Numbered from the stretch's first letter, positions 1 to 6,119 are shown. The stretch: 29,176 nucleotides of DNA from Christensenella sp. UBA1750 (GCA_002315655.1 DCHO01000068.1:1-29176), one strand, 5' to 3'. Translations and numbers: made by a program. The notes: generated by a model not told the origin, from the sequence alone.

Positions 1-137
1 GGGGGAGGGGGAGGGGGAGAGGGAGGGGCGTTGTTGGGCTTATCCGTGCGCTCATCTGCGCCGCCGGCGACGGATTTCAGTTCCTGTTCTTCAATTTCTT
101 CTTTTGCAATCGTTTCTTTCGTTTTTTTTTCGGACAT
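1..137 (-). CDS. Gly-Gly-leader peptide with proline-rich tail, 3' end cut by the window edge
   Basis: The reading frame starts at ATG 137 (minus strand) behind a GAAGAAGGAA ribosome site. Residues 1-26 form a leader ending SVAGG, with the acidic/hydrophobic spacing typical of leaders cut by C39-peptidase ABC exporters. The mature part begins ADERTDKPNNAPPSP and then becomes almost pure proline with Ser. No stop occurs before base 1, so the gene is incomplete. The coding DNA at the edge is a CCCTCT/CCCCCT repeat, which probably caused the assembly to end here. The leader resembles those of the genes at 315 and 3349 (long, MSEKK or Thr/Lys-rich start), and all three have Pro/Asn-rich tails. 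Function unknown; an exported peptide or a surface-exposed proline-rich segment is inferred. Confidence 0.75.
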   Translation of the reverse strand, partial: MSEKKTKETIAKEEIEEQELKSVAGGADERTDKPNNAPPSPPPPP

Positions 138-188
138 GGCTTTTGTTCCTTCTTCTCGGGGTGAATCCCCGTTTGCTATTTACACTAT

Positions 189-218
189 ATTATACGATAC
201 AAATCTGAAAAAGGCTAC
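189..218 (-). promoter_or_regulatory. Shared peptide-cassette promoter, copy 1
   Basis: Read on the minus strand this is GTAGCC (213-218), an 18-base spacer starting with a T run and ending ATCG, then a perfect TATAAT (189-194). It lies about 50 bases upstream of the leader-peptide start at 137. The -35 position lacks TTGACA and instead carries the GTAGCC block seen at the same spacing in four other copies. Confidence 0.75.
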
Positions 219-314
219 TGTTTTTTGAAATAAACGGAAACAGCGCGTTTCTTTCCCTGCGCGGGTTTTGTCGGAGGTTGGCGGGGACTGTCGAACGCGC
301 TACGGGGCGTTGCG

Positions 315-485
315 TTAGGATGGCAAAGCCAGACCCGGGGATGCGGGGGCGGAATCGGTATTCGGATTGTCAAGGTTCGTAATCTCAACAGCACCGGCAA
401 CCTTTGCGCCGCCGGAGACGTCTTTCAGCTTTTTGTCTTCGATTGTTTCCTCGGGAATGATTTCATTATATTTCTTTTCGGACAT
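315..485 (-). CDS. Gly-Gly-leader peptide, short Pro/Ser/Asn-rich core (56 aa)
   Basis: ATG at 485 follows a ribosome site (AAAAGGAGCG) at normal spacing. The product has a 26-residue leader ending LKDVSGG and a 30-residue core that starts AKVAGAVEITNLDNPN and ends in a Ser/Pro/Ala-rich stretch with no cysteine. It begins MSEKK like the peptide at 1-137. It sits alone between its own copy of the shared promoter (533-562) and the promoter of the next unit. I see only a weak GC hairpin downstream, so read-through into the next gene is possible. The lack of Cys and of modification genes argues against a lanthipeptide. Role unknown; export by a C39-type ABC transporter is inferred from the leader alone. 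Confidence 0.8.
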   Translation of the reverse strand: MSEKKYNEIIPEETIEDKKLKDVSGGAKVAGAVEITNLDNPNTDSAPASPGLALPS

Positions 486-532
486 GGTTTGCGCTCCTTT
501 TCGGGGGAAATCCCCGTGTTTTTCTCCACTCT

Positions 533-562
533 ATTATACGATAAATTTCGGCAAATGGCTAC
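533..562 (-). promoter_or_regulatory. Shared peptide-cassette promoter, copy 2
   Basis: On the minus strand: GTAGCC (557-562), 18 bases ending ATCG, TATAAT (533-538), followed by AGAG. It serves the peptide gene that starts at 485. Confidence 0.75.
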
Positions 563-583
563 TGCAAATTTGCGGATAAACAG

Positions 584-608
584 AAAAAGAGCGGCGAAGG
601 TGCCGCTC
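584..608 (-). terminator. Intrinsic terminator of the eight-gene peptide operon
   Basis: On the minus strand a GAGCGGC stem pairs with GCCGCTC around a 6-base loop and is followed by TTTTT. It lies 13 bases past the stop of the gene at 621-851. The same GAGCGG/CCGCTC stem ends two other peptide units (3311, 4158). Confidence 0.8.
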
Positions 609-620
609 CCTGTGGGGGAA

Positions 621-851
621 TCAGGTCATGCCGTTTAGGTTGTAGCCCAGAGAAACCAGCTTGGTTTTGAGCTGCTCCAGCGTGTAGGTCGTCTCGCCGA
701 GAAGCATCTCATCGAGCCCTAACAGAGCGAACACGGATTGGTTTCTCAGGGCGTCCAGGTTGCGGTCATAAAACCCCTGGGCATCGTTGTCCAGCACGCC
801 GCCGGTAATGTTCTTCAGATCTTCTTGGTTCAGTTTGCAATCGTCTGCCAT
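621..851 (-). CDS. Gly-Gly-leader peptide, unclassified core (76 aa)
   Basis: ATG at 851 follows AGGAGGACA. The 18-residue leader MADDCKLNQEDLKNITGG matches the cassette consensus. The 58-residue core (VLDNDAQGFYDRNLDALRNQ...) is rich in Leu, Asp and Asn, looks mainly helical, and has no cysteine. It does not resemble the 80-residue cores of the upstream genes. It is the last gene of the unit that starts at 3210 and is followed by a terminator at 584-608. Export and leader cleavage are inferred. The core could be a class II bacteriocin-like or signalling peptide, but nothing in it settles this. Confidence 0.82.
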   Translation of the reverse strand: MADDCKLNQEDLKNITGGVLDNDAQGFYDRNLDALRNQSVFALLGLDEMLLGETTYTLEQLKTKLVSLGYNLNGMT

Positions 852-881
852 TGTGTTGTCCTCCTGTGTATTGTATGGTGA

Positions 882-1181
882 TTAGTCCTCCAGCTGCACG
901 GGGACGCGCTCCGAATCCTCATAGTCTCCGTTGGCAAAATAGTGGCGCACATAGGTGACCGCGTGGTAGTGTCTTCCCGCGAAGATGAGCTTCTGGTAGC
1001 CAATGCCTTCCTGCAAAGCCGCCTCGGCCTCCGAATAGGAGTGGAGAATGAGGGTCTGCGCGGAGAGAACAAAGGCGTTTGCTGCGTTGTAGATGTCCAG
1101 AATGCCGACGAAGGTTTCCTCACCTGCGCCGCCTGAGACCCGTTTCAAGTCGTTAGTGTTAAGTTCGTGTGAATTCGGCAT
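882..1181 (-). CDS. Gly-Gly-leader protein with ~80-residue core, YEDSE subgroup (99 aa)
   Basis: An upstream in-frame start at 1340 exists, but ATG 1181 has the ribosome site (GGGAGGG) and puts the leader MPNSHELNTNDLKRVSGG at the true N terminus. The 81-residue core pairs with that of the next upstream gene (1258-1557). Both have a YNAANA or FYTSTGG-like start, a helix with SEAEAxL, a strand HYHAVTYVR / HYYAITYIR, and the ending GDYEDSE-x-V-x-VQL-x-D. Both cores are 81 residues, which suggests a duplication. The core has no cysteine. The alternation of strand, helix and two strands suggests a small folded alpha/beta domain rather than a linear bacteriocin. Function unknown. Confidence 0.85.
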   Translation of the reverse strand: MPNSHELNTNDLKRVSGGAGEETFVGILDIYNAANAFVLSAQTLILHSYSEAEAALQEGIGYQKLIFAGRHYHAVTYVRHYFANGDYEDSERVPVQLED

Positions 1182-1257
1182 GGCGCAACCCTCCCATTGA
1201 ATGTGTTTTTTTGAATGAAACCGCTTGGAGCGGGGCGGAGCTTGCTTTAATGATTGC

Positions 1258-1557
1258 CTAATCATCCAGCTGCACGGTGACGTGCTCCGAATCCTCATAG
1301 CCATCGTTGGCCGTGCGTTTACGGATATAGGTGATGGCATAGTAATGCAAGCCTCTGTAGGTGTTCTTGTAAATGCTGAGGGTATCTTTCAGATCGGCTT
1401 CGGCCTCGGAGAGGGAGTAGCAGCTAAAACCCTGTATGGTGTTCACATAGCCGCCTGTGGAGGTGTAAAACTCCGCATAGGAGACATAGGCTACTCTGGT
1501 AACACCGCCCGCGACCTCTTTCAGATCGTCATGGTTCAGCTCATATCTGTGTTTCAT
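1258..1557 (-). CDS. Gly-Gly-leader protein with ~80-residue core, YEDSE subgroup (99 aa)
   Basis: The start is ATG 1557 after AAAAGGAGAA. The longer frame to 1644 would put non-leader sequence ahead of MKHRYELNHDDLKEVAGG and is rejected. The core has the signature found across the cassette: an aromatic opening strand (VAYVSYAEFYTSTGGY), a SEAEADL helix, an aromatic strand (LHYYAITYIRKR) and an acidic ending YEDSEHVTVQLDD. It is the closest relative of the gene at 882-1181. One cysteine is present (FSCYS), so no internal disulfide is possible. Confidence 0.85.
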   Translation of the reverse strand: MKHRYELNHDDLKEVAGGVTRVAYVSYAEFYTSTGGYVNTIQGFSCYSLSEAEADLKDTLSIYKNTYRGLHYYAITYIRKRTANDGYEDSEHVTVQLDD

Positions 1558-1591
1558 GAGTGTTCTCCTTTTGTCCTGCGGGGCGTGGGAT

Positions 1592-1891
1592 TTATCGGGC
1601 AAGGTCAAATTGCATCTCTTTGGAGTAGCAGCCTGTGTACCCATACTCGATCACGCAACGCACATATATGTATTCGGGATTGGCGTTCAGGAATGCCTTG
1701 CCCAGGTTTCTCAGCTCATCGGATGCGCTGTTGAAGTCGTCATAATTATCGGTCATCAGGGTGTGCGCGCTGTCCGTCAGCATTCCGCCGGGGCCAACGG
1801 GATAGCCGCAGCCTCTGTACATACTCTTAGGTTCGGCGCCGCCCGCGACGGTTTTCAGTTCTTCGGAATTGAGTTCGTATCTGTCTGTCAT
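1592..1891 (-). CDS. Gly-Gly-leader protein with ~80-residue core, cysteine-containing (99 aa)
   Basis: ATG 1891 opens the leader MTDRYELNSEELKTVAGG, which is almost the consensus of the cassette. Its ribosome site lies in the last bases of the gene upstream, whose stop is only 2 bases away, so the two are probably co-translated. The 81-residue core has three cysteines (YRGCGYP, YVRCVIEY, GYTGCYS), so one disulfide could form after export. The helix-then-aromatic-strand order matches the other 80-residue cores although the sequence is diverged. Function unknown. Confidence 0.84.
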   Translation of the reverse strand: MTDRYELNSEELKTVAGGAEPKSMYRGCGYPVGPGGMLTDSAHTLMTDNYDDFNSASDELRNLGKAFLNANPEYIYVRCVIEYGYTGCYSKEMQFDLAR

Positions 1892-1893
1892 GT

Positions 1894-2220
1894 TTATCTT
1901 CTACCTCTTTCTGGCAGGTCTCCGCCCCTTTCGAGGCGCTGCCGTTCTGTGGAATTAATGATGATTCCGTCACAGTCCAATGTGGCGATCCAGTATTCGG
2001 CGTAGGTGCAGTTCGGATACTGGGTGAGACCGGCACGGATCTTACTGATAATGTTGCTCGAAGCGTCCGCTTCAGAGGTTTGAATGAGGTCTCCGTAAAC
2101 GGAGGTCAGATAGCCGCCGAGCGAGTTGAAAAGCTCGGCAAAGCCCTGATAGGTCTCTCCGGCTGCGCCGCCCGCGATCTCTTTCAGCTCATCGGAGTTG
2201 AGCTCGCGTCTGTCTGTCAT
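1894..2220 (-). CDS. Gly-Gly-leader protein, 90-residue core (108 aa)
   Basis: ATG 2220 with leader MTDRRELNSDELKEIAGG. The core opens GETYQGFAELFNSLGGY and continues with a helix (ADASSNIISKIRAGL) and the strand TYAEYWIATLDCDG. This is the same layout as the genes at 2576 and 2890 (helix followed by Q-x-P/QRSTYAxYxI). The C terminus is longer than in its neighbours and ends in an Arg/Glu-rich stretch (RQRLERGGDLPERGRR). That tail runs up to the next gene and may be an extension by loss of an earlier stop. Two cysteines. Confidence 0.84.
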   Translation of the reverse strand: MTDRRELNSDELKEIAGGAAGETYQGFAELFNSLGGYLTSVYGDLIQTSEADASSNIISKIRAGLTQYPNCTYAEYWIATLDCDGIIINSTERQRLERGGDLPERGRR

Positions 2221-2244
2221 GTTCTTTTCCTCTCTGGATTCGGA

Positions 2245-2553
2245 TCAAATGTCGTAGACGTGGCGATCCTTTGTTGAGTTGTCTTCATAAGTAGTGCGGA
2301 TGTAACATTTTGCGCCGACGATGGTTTGATCTTCTGCCATGATCTTCTGAATCCCCGTGTTCATAGAGCTTTCCGCTTCCGCCTGTGTCGGGTAATTCGG
2401 GGTATTTCCATCGTAGGCTTTACCGATTCCGCCAACGAAACGATTCAGGTAAAAATAGCCCGCGTAATGGAGGATGTCTGTGCGTTCCTCGAAGGGGAAG
2501 CCGCCGGAAACGGCGGAAAGTTCATCGGAATTGAGCTTATAGATGTCTGTCAT
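2245..2553 (-). CDS. Gly-Gly-leader protein with ~80-residue core (102 aa)
   Basis: ATG 2553 follows CAGGAGAAACC. The leader is MTDIYKLNSDELSAVSGG. The 84-residue core has the shared pattern: aromatic opening (ILHYAGYFYLNRFVGG), the helix TQAEAESSMNTGIQKIM, the strand GAKCYIRTTYEDNSTKD and the ending RHVYDI. One cysteine. It is the fourth gene from the end of the P10-P3 operon counted by position among the long-core group. Function unknown; secretion inferred from the leader. Confidence 0.84.
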   Translation of the reverse strand: MTDIYKLNSDELSAVSGGFPFEERTDILHYAGYFYLNRFVGGIGKAYDGNTPNYPTQAEAESSMNTGIQKIMAEDQTIVGAKCYIRTTYEDNSTKDRHVYDI

Positions 2554-2575
2554 GCCGGTTTCTCCTGTTTGCGCT

Positions 2576-2878
2576 TTATTTATTGACCCTTGTGTAGTCG
2601 GAATAGGTGTAGCCGGGGGTTACGGTGTTGTACCTGCGGATGCGGTACATGGCGTAGGTGCTGCCGGGAAACTGCACGAAGCCGGTCTGAATGGTGCTCA
2701 GGATATTCTCTTTTGCGGTGCGCGGGCTGTCGGATTTTTCCCCGAAAACCGTCGAGACGTTCTGGCGCACGCCTGTGTCGCTGTAGAAATGCGCTTCGCC
2801 GGTGTATTCATATACGCTGCCCCCGCCGCCCGCGATTTCTTTCAGCTCATTGGGGTTCAGCTCAAAGCTGTCTGTCAT
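2576..2878 (-). CDS. Gly-Gly-leader protein with ~80-residue core, YTRV subgroup (100 aa)
   Basis: ATG 2878 follows AAGGAGAAACCCC. The leader is MTDSFELNPNELKEIAGG and the core is 82 residues. It is clearly paralogous to the gene just upstream (2890-3210). Both have YTGEAHF or HTGEANF, a TAK-x-x-I-L-x-x-I-Q helix, STYAMYRIR and the ending TYSDYTRV-(N/D)-K. No cysteine. The strict conservation of STYAMYRIR and YSDYTRV between two otherwise diverged cores points to a folded domain under selection. Confidence 0.86.
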   Translation of the reverse strand: MTDSFELNPNELKEIAGGGGSVYEYTGEAHFYSDTGVRQNVSTVFGEKSDSPRTAKENILSTIQTGFVQFPGSTYAMYRIRRYNTVTPGYTYSDYTRVNK

Positions 2879-2889
2879 GGGGTTTCTCC

Positions 2890-3210
2890 TTATTGTTTAT
2901 CGACCCGCGTGTAGTCGGAATAGGTGAGCTCGGCGGTTACGTTGTGCATGGAGCGGATGCGGTACATGGCGTATGTGCTGCGCTGCAGCATTCCAAAGGT
3001 TTGCTGAATTTTGGCAAGAATGCTGCTCTTGGCGGTGGTTAGTTTGTCGCTTGCTTCCCCGGTGACGACGGCTGCGTTTACGCGGGTGCCTGCAGCATCA
3101 AAAAAGTTTGCCTCGCCGGTGTGGGTAAATGCGCTGCTCATCCCGCCTGCCACCTGGGTAAGCTCATCGGGGTTGAGGGTGTATCTGTCGGTGCTTTTGC
3201 TGTCAGCCAT
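2890..3210 (-). CDS. Gly-Gly-leader protein with ~80-residue core, YTRV subgroup, first gene of operon (106 aa)
   Basis: The frame is open to 3273, but ATG 3210 has the ribosome site GGGAGGAAA and lies 50 bases downstream of the shared promoter at 3260-3289. The leader is 23 residues (MADSKSTDRYTLNPDELTQVAGG has four to five extra N-terminal residues compared with its neighbours). The core has HTGEANFFDAAGTRV, a helix TTAKSSILAKIQQTF, STYAMYRIR and YSDYTRVDKQ, and is the sister of the gene at 2576. It opens an eight-gene operon running to the terminator at 584. Confidence 0.86.
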   Translation of the reverse strand: MADSKSTDRYTLNPDELTQVAGGMSSAFTHTGEANFFDAAGTRVNAAVVTGEASDKLTTAKSSILAKIQQTFGMLQRSTYAMYRIRSMHNVTAELTYSDYTRVDKQ

Positions 3211-3259
3211 TTGTGTTTCCTCCCATGCAGGGGGGAGCCCCCGCTTATTCATATACTTT

Positions 3260-3289
3260 ATTATACGATACATTCATTCAAAAGGCTAC
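3260..3289 (-). promoter_or_regulatory. Shared peptide-cassette promoter, copy 3
   Basis: On the minus strand: GTAGCC (3284-3289), TTTTGAATGAATGTATCG spacer (18), TATAAT (3260-3265). It drives the eight-gene unit beginning at 3210. Confidence 0.78.
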
Positions 3290-3310
3290 ATTTATTTTGC
3301 GGAATGTACC

Positions 3311-3336
3311 AAAAAAGAGCGGGAAAATGCCGCTCT
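3311..3336 (-). terminator. Intrinsic terminator after the Pro-rich peptide gene
   Basis: On the minus strand AGAGCGG pairs with CCGCTCT across a 12-base or shorter loop and is followed by TTTTTT. It sits just past the stop at 3349 and directly upstream of the next unit's promoter. Confidence 0.82.
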
Positions 3337-3348
3337 AATGGGGGTGTG

Positions 3349-3504
3349 TCAGATGCTGTTGGGCGCAGGCAGGGAGTCGGAGGGAGGGTTCAGAATCGTA
3401 ATGCCGTTGTTGGGGGTTTCGCCTTCCGCGCCGCCGGAGACGGTCTTGGTTTCTTCCTCGGTGAGGGTCTTGGTTTCGGTCTTGGGATCGGGTGTGTTTG
3501 CCAT
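3349..3504 (-). CDS. Gly-Gly-leader peptide, short Asn/Pro-rich core (51 aa)
   Basis: ATG 3504 follows CAAAGGAGTGC. The 25-residue leader (MANTPDPKTETKTLTEEETK then TVSGG) is rich in Thr, Lys and Glu. The 26-residue core is AEGETPNNGITILNPPSDSL followed by PAPNSI, with no cysteine. It shares the Pro/Asn/Ser character with the peptides at 1-137 and 315-485. The stop TGA is followed by the terminator at 3311-3336. It is probably the last gene of a three-gene unit starting at 4057, since no separate shared promoter is seen upstream. Confidence 0.8.
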   Translation of the reverse strand: MANTPDPKTETKTLTEEETKTVSGGAEGETPNNGITILNPPSDSLPAPNSI

Positions 3505-3593
3505 GTTTTGTTGCACTCCTTTGGGTGAAATTTGTCGATGCTTTTACACTTTTTGTCGAACGGGAAACGGGCTGTTGCGGGGCGGAGCCGCTT

Positions 3594-3812
3594 CTATGGC
3601 AGCTTTGCACGGGCAATCTCCTTGCCGCAGGTCTTACAATAGAGAATCATATAGCCGTCGGCCTGGTAGTCGCCGAGGTCTTCCGAGCCGCAGGTGCAGT
3701 GGACGATGTTGTTGTCCGGGTCATACCATATATCGCCGCCGGAGACCTTGATGATCTCGCTGTCAGAGAGGCGGACGATCCCGCCATCCGAAACGGGGTT
3801 GCTGTTGCTCAT
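3594..3812 (-). CDS. Gly-Gly-leader peptide with zinc-ribbon-like core (72 aa)
   Basis: ATG 3812 follows CAGGAGAAGCAAC. The 26-residue leader ends EIIKVSGG. The 46-residue core contains HCTCG and, 18 residues later, YCKTCGKEI. Four cysteines in CxC and CxxC pairs with a Tyr/Gly-rich linker is the layout of a small zinc ribbon, with the His next to the first Cys as a possible extra ligand. It lies between another zinc-ribbon peptide (3884) and the Pro-rich peptide (3349). A disulfide-stabilised peptide is the alternative reading. Function unknown. Confidence 0.82.
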   Translation of the reverse strand: MSNSNPVSDGGIVRLSDSEIIKVSGGDIWYDPDNNIVHCTCGSEDLGDYQADGYMILYCKTCGKEIARAKLP

Positions 3813-3883
3813 GTTGCTTCTCCTGTCTGTGATAAGGTAAAAATCTATTGATAGTTAACCTGTAAATATTCGCAATGCGCGGA

Positions 3884-4057
3884 TTACATACCCTTGGGAT
3901 GGCATTTCGGGTCGGGGCAGATGCGGAAGCCGCCGGCTAAGACCTTGGGCTTGCCGCATACGTCGCAATAACCGTAAGGGGCTTCGCTTTCGCCGCCGGT
4001 TACGGCTTTCAGTTCTTCTTCATTGAGCTTGTAATCTGTCTTGATCTTTTCTGTCAT
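3884..4057 (-). CDS. Gly-Gly-leader peptide with zinc-ribbon-like core (57 aa)
   Basis: ATG 4057 is preferred over the longer frame to 4102 because it follows CAAGGAGGAAATTTCC and starts the leader MTEKIKTDYKLNEEELKAVT-GG (22 residues). The 35-residue core has CDVCGKPKVLAGG and then CPDPKC-H: a classical CxxCGK knuckle followed by a CxxxxC pair. The first knuckle is exactly what is seen in cytoplasmic zinc ribbons. First gene of the unit served by the promoter at 4108-4137. Role unknown. Confidence 0.82.
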   Translation of the reverse strand: MTEKIKTDYKLNEEELKAVTGGESEAPYGYCDVCGKPKVLAGGFRICPDPKCHPKGM

Positions 4058-4107
4058 GGAAATTTCCTCCTTGTGTGCGGGTCGTTTGCCCGCTTCTTTC
4101 ACACTAT

Positions 4108-4137
4108 ATTATACGATAATCCGACAAAAAAGGCTAC
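4108..4137 (-). promoter_or_regulatory. Shared peptide-cassette promoter, copy 4
   Basis: On the minus strand: GTAGCC (4132-4137), 18 bases starting TTTTTT and ending ATCG, TATAAT (4108-4113). About 50 bases from the start at 4057. Confidence 0.78.
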
Positions 4138-4157
4138 TTGTTTCTTCAAAATTGCAG

Positions 4158-4187
4158 AAAAAAAGAGCGGGGGTTGAGGCCGCTCCT
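4158..4187 (-). terminator. Intrinsic terminator after the first zinc-ribbon peptide gene
   Basis: On the minus strand GAGCGG pairs with CCGCTC around a purine/pyrimidine loop and is followed by seven T. It ends the single-gene unit 4219-4407. Confidence 0.8.
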
Positions 4188-4218
4188 TGGGTGCATGGGG
4201 ATTTGCGTTTTTTGTGCC

Positions 4219-4407
4219 TTAATCTACGGAGACGGTTGTGCCGTTGGAATCGTAGTAGCCTCCGCACTTTCTGCATTTGTACCTATCTTTAACGATAAGG
4301 AAGGTGTCCGTGGAGGTGCAAAGGGGGCACACCTGCACGTTGTAGCCATTGCCGCCGCCGGTGACCTGCTCCAGATTTTCGTTGCTTAATTCCTTGTTTT
4401 CAGCCAT
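4219..4407 (-). CDS. Gly-Gly-leader peptide with zinc-ribbon-like core (62 aa)
   Basis: The frame continues upstream to 4599, but ATG 4407 has the ribosome site CAGGAGGAAAATCCC and gives the leader MAENKELSNENLEQVTGG. The 44-residue core has CPLC, a 14-residue spacer, and CRKCGGYYDSNG. This is a textbook two-knuckle zinc ribbon (CxxC...CxxCG). Sequence similarity to the genes at 3594 and 3884 is confined to the cysteine pattern and leader. Single-gene unit between promoter 4463-4492 and terminator 4158-4187. That a zinc-ribbon fold carries an export leader is unusual. Confidence 0.83.
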   Translation of the reverse strand: MAENKELSNENLEQVTGGGNGYNVQVCPLCTSTDTFLIVKDRYKCRKCGGYYDSNGTTVSVD

Positions 4408-4462
4408 GGGATTTTCCTCCTGTTTTTTCTTGCGGGGCGTTTGCCCGGTGCTGTTACGGTTT

Positions 4463-4492
4463 ATTATACGACAGTCGCGGGAAAAAGGCCAC
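4463..4492 (-). promoter_or_regulatory. Shared peptide-cassette promoter, copy 5
   Basis: On the minus strand: GTGGCC (one change from GTAGCC, 4487-4492), 18 bases starting TTTTT and ending GTCG, TATAAT (4463-4468). It drives the peptide gene starting at 4407. Confidence 0.72.
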
Positions 4493-4526
4493 ACATTTTT
4501 TGAATTTGAATGAAAAGATGCGGGGA

Positions 4527-4582
4527 GTGCCCTCTCAGTCACCTGCGGTGACAGTTCCTCCGCACGCAGGAGAGCCTTTTTG
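4527..4582. repeat. Dispersed palindromic repeat, copy 1
   Basis: This stretch (GTGCCCTCTCAGTCACC..., ending GGAGAGCCTTTTT) matches the reverse complement of 26216-26270 over its whole length with scattered differences. It contains two small hairpins (a TCACC/GGTGA stem and a TCCT/AGGA stem). It lies in the untranslated region between the divergent peptide promoter and the primase gene. Confidence 0.65.
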
Positions 4583-4685
4583 CGGGCAGATGTTCGCAAA
4601 AATCCAGGACAATGTTCGCTTTTTGATTTGCTACACTGTTTCCCGAGCGGGGGCGAAAAAGCCCCCCCGAGAAAGGAGACAGAAA

Positions 4686-6047
4686 ATGTCTAACATAACC
4701 CTGATTGCGCCGGACAACCCATCGGAACGCCCCGCATGGCTGTCGGAGACCGGGCACATCAACGAGCTGGTCTTTGCGGAAAAATTCATCGAGAAGCACA
4801 ACCTTGTGCGCTTCGGCTCGCTCATCTGCGGGCGAAACGGCGTGGCGCATGAAATCGACCTGAAAGCCGCCATCCTAAGCGCGCTCAAAGCGGGCGGCAT
4901 CACAAGCAACATTGCCGCCACGGTGGATAAGCTGCACCGCGCGGTGCAGCTTTGCTGCCAGCGCTACAATCCCCGAACCTTTTCCAACTTCATCCCGGTG
5001 AAGAACGGCTCGCTGCTCTACGCGCCGGGGGAAGACCCCGCCTATTCCACACGGGCGAAGGAGGAGTTCTTCTTCCCCTGCCTGCACCGCTTCCCGGTGC
5101 GCTATTTATCCCCGGATGAATACAAAGAACCCGTGCTGTTCAAGCAGTTCATGTCCGATCTGTTTACCGAGGACGACGAAATCACCGTGCTGGAATATTT
5201 GGCCTACTGCCTCGTTCCCTACACAAACGCCCAGAGAATGCTGGTCATTCGCGGCTCCGGCGGGGAGGGAAAGTCCGTGCTGGGCACCGTGATGCACGCC
5301 ATCATGGGCGGCGCGTGCAAGAACGGCTCGCTGGAAAAGGTGGAGGAAAACCGCTTCGCAAGGGCGGACTTGGAGGACGCGCTGCTGATGATTGACGACG
5401 ACATGAGCCTGTCAGCCCTCAAATCCTCGCAGAACCTCAAAACCTTAATCACGGCGGATGCGCCGCTGGACTTGGAGAAAAAGGGCGAGCAAAGCTACCA
5501 GGCGCAGGTCTCCTGCCGCTTCCTGGGCTTCACAAACGGCTCGCTCTCCGCGCTGCACGACCGCTCCGAGGGCTTCTACCGCCGCCAAATCTTCATCAAC
5601 TGCAAGCCCCGCCCCAAAGACCGCGTGGACGACCCGAACCTGGCAAACAAGCTCCTGCGCGAGAAGGACGCGATCTTCACCTTCCTCTATAAGGAAATGC
5701 TGCCGCTGGTGCCGCTGAACAACTATCGGTTCATCATCGGGGATCAGACCAACACGGACATGAAGGAGGCGCGGCTGGCGGAGGATTCCACGCTGGCGTT
5801 CCTGCAATCCGACGGCTACATCCGCTTTAAGGAAGGCGCGGCCACGCCCTCCACCGCGCTCTACAACGCCTATTGCCGCTTCTGCGAGGACAACCTTCTG
5901 CGCCCGCTGGCGGCGCAGTCGTTCGTTTCAGAGGTAAAAACGCATGGGGATAAATATAAATTTTTTCCGAGCAATCATGTGAAAAATGCGCTTGGAAAGG
6001 AGGTTCGGGGTTTTTCAAACATTGAACTGTGCAGCAAATTCGACTGA
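4686..6047 (+). CDS. Phage/plasmid P4-type primase-helicase, D5/SF3 superfamily (DUF5906-like), 453 aa
   Basis: The start ATG 4686 follows GAAAGGAGACAG; the open frame upstream has no ribosome site. The protein matches the SF3 helicase half of P4/D5-type primases. It has a Walker A GSGGEGKS at about residues 190-197 preceded by LVPYTNAQRMLVIR, a Walker B LLMIDDDM at about 233-240, and the downstream block TNGS...DRSEGFYRRQIFIN that corresponds to the family's arginine-containing sensor (GF-x-RR). The N-terminal third shows no primase catalytic motif I can recognise, so this may be helicase-only. Such proteins start replication of satellites, plasmids and phages. Here there is no integrase, terminase or capsid gene nearby. 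It is transcribed away from the peptide genes. Its 3' end abuts an inverted repeat copy at 6051. Confidence 0.82.
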   Translation: MSNITLIAPDNPSERPAWLSETGHINELVFAEKFIEKHNLVRFGSLICGRNGVAHEIDLKAAILSALKAGGITSNIAATVDKLHRAVQLCCQRYNPRTFSNFIPVKNGSLLYAPGEDPAYSTRAKEEFFFPCLHRFPVRYLSPDEYKEPVLFKQFMSDLFTEDDEITVLEYLAYCLVPYTNAQRMLVIRGSGGEGKSVLGTVMHAIMGGACKNGSLEKVEENRFARADLEDALLMIDDDMSLSALKSSQNLKTLITADAPLDLEKKGEQSYQAQVSCRFLGFTNGSLSALHDRSEGFYRRQIFINCKPRPKDRVDDPNLANKLLREKDAIFTFLYKEMLPLVPLNNYRFIIGDQTNTDMKEARLAEDSTLAFLQSDGYIRFKEGAATPSTALYNAYCRFCEDNLLRPLAAQSFVSEVKTHGDKYKFFPSNHVKNALGKEVRGFSNIELCSKFD

Positions 6048-6050
6048 TTC

Positions 6051-6107
6051 CCGGACACCCGGACGGGACGGACACCCGTTTTTACTCCTTACATTTTTTG
6101 CAGAGCA
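6051..6107 (-). repeat. Inverted copy of the 6354/6431 repeat
   Basis: Read on the minus strand this contains AAAAAATGTAAGGAGT, then AAAA, GGGTGTCCGTCCCGTCCGG and a CCGG end. It is the same element found twice in plus orientation at 6354 and 6431. It starts 3 bases after the primase stop. The facing copies enclose a 240-base segment that holds a small gene. Confidence 0.8.
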
Positions 6108-6119
6108 TGAAAAATGATA

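Noticed and set aside
240..263. Terminator after the 56-aa peptide gene
   Set aside because: Only a 4-5 base GC stem with a long loop and no proper T run.
215..400. 61-aa minus-strand open frame
   Set aside because: Overlaps the 56-aa leader peptide in another frame and covers its downstream non-coding DNA; no leader and no ribosome site.
3011..3751. 246-aa open frame on the plus strand
   Set aside because: Crosses several minus-strand peptide genes, a promoter and a terminator; no ribosome site.
315..4407. Lanthipeptide or sactipeptide precursors
   Set aside because: Most cores lack cysteine, and no LanM, LanB, radical SAM or other modifying enzyme gene is present in the window.
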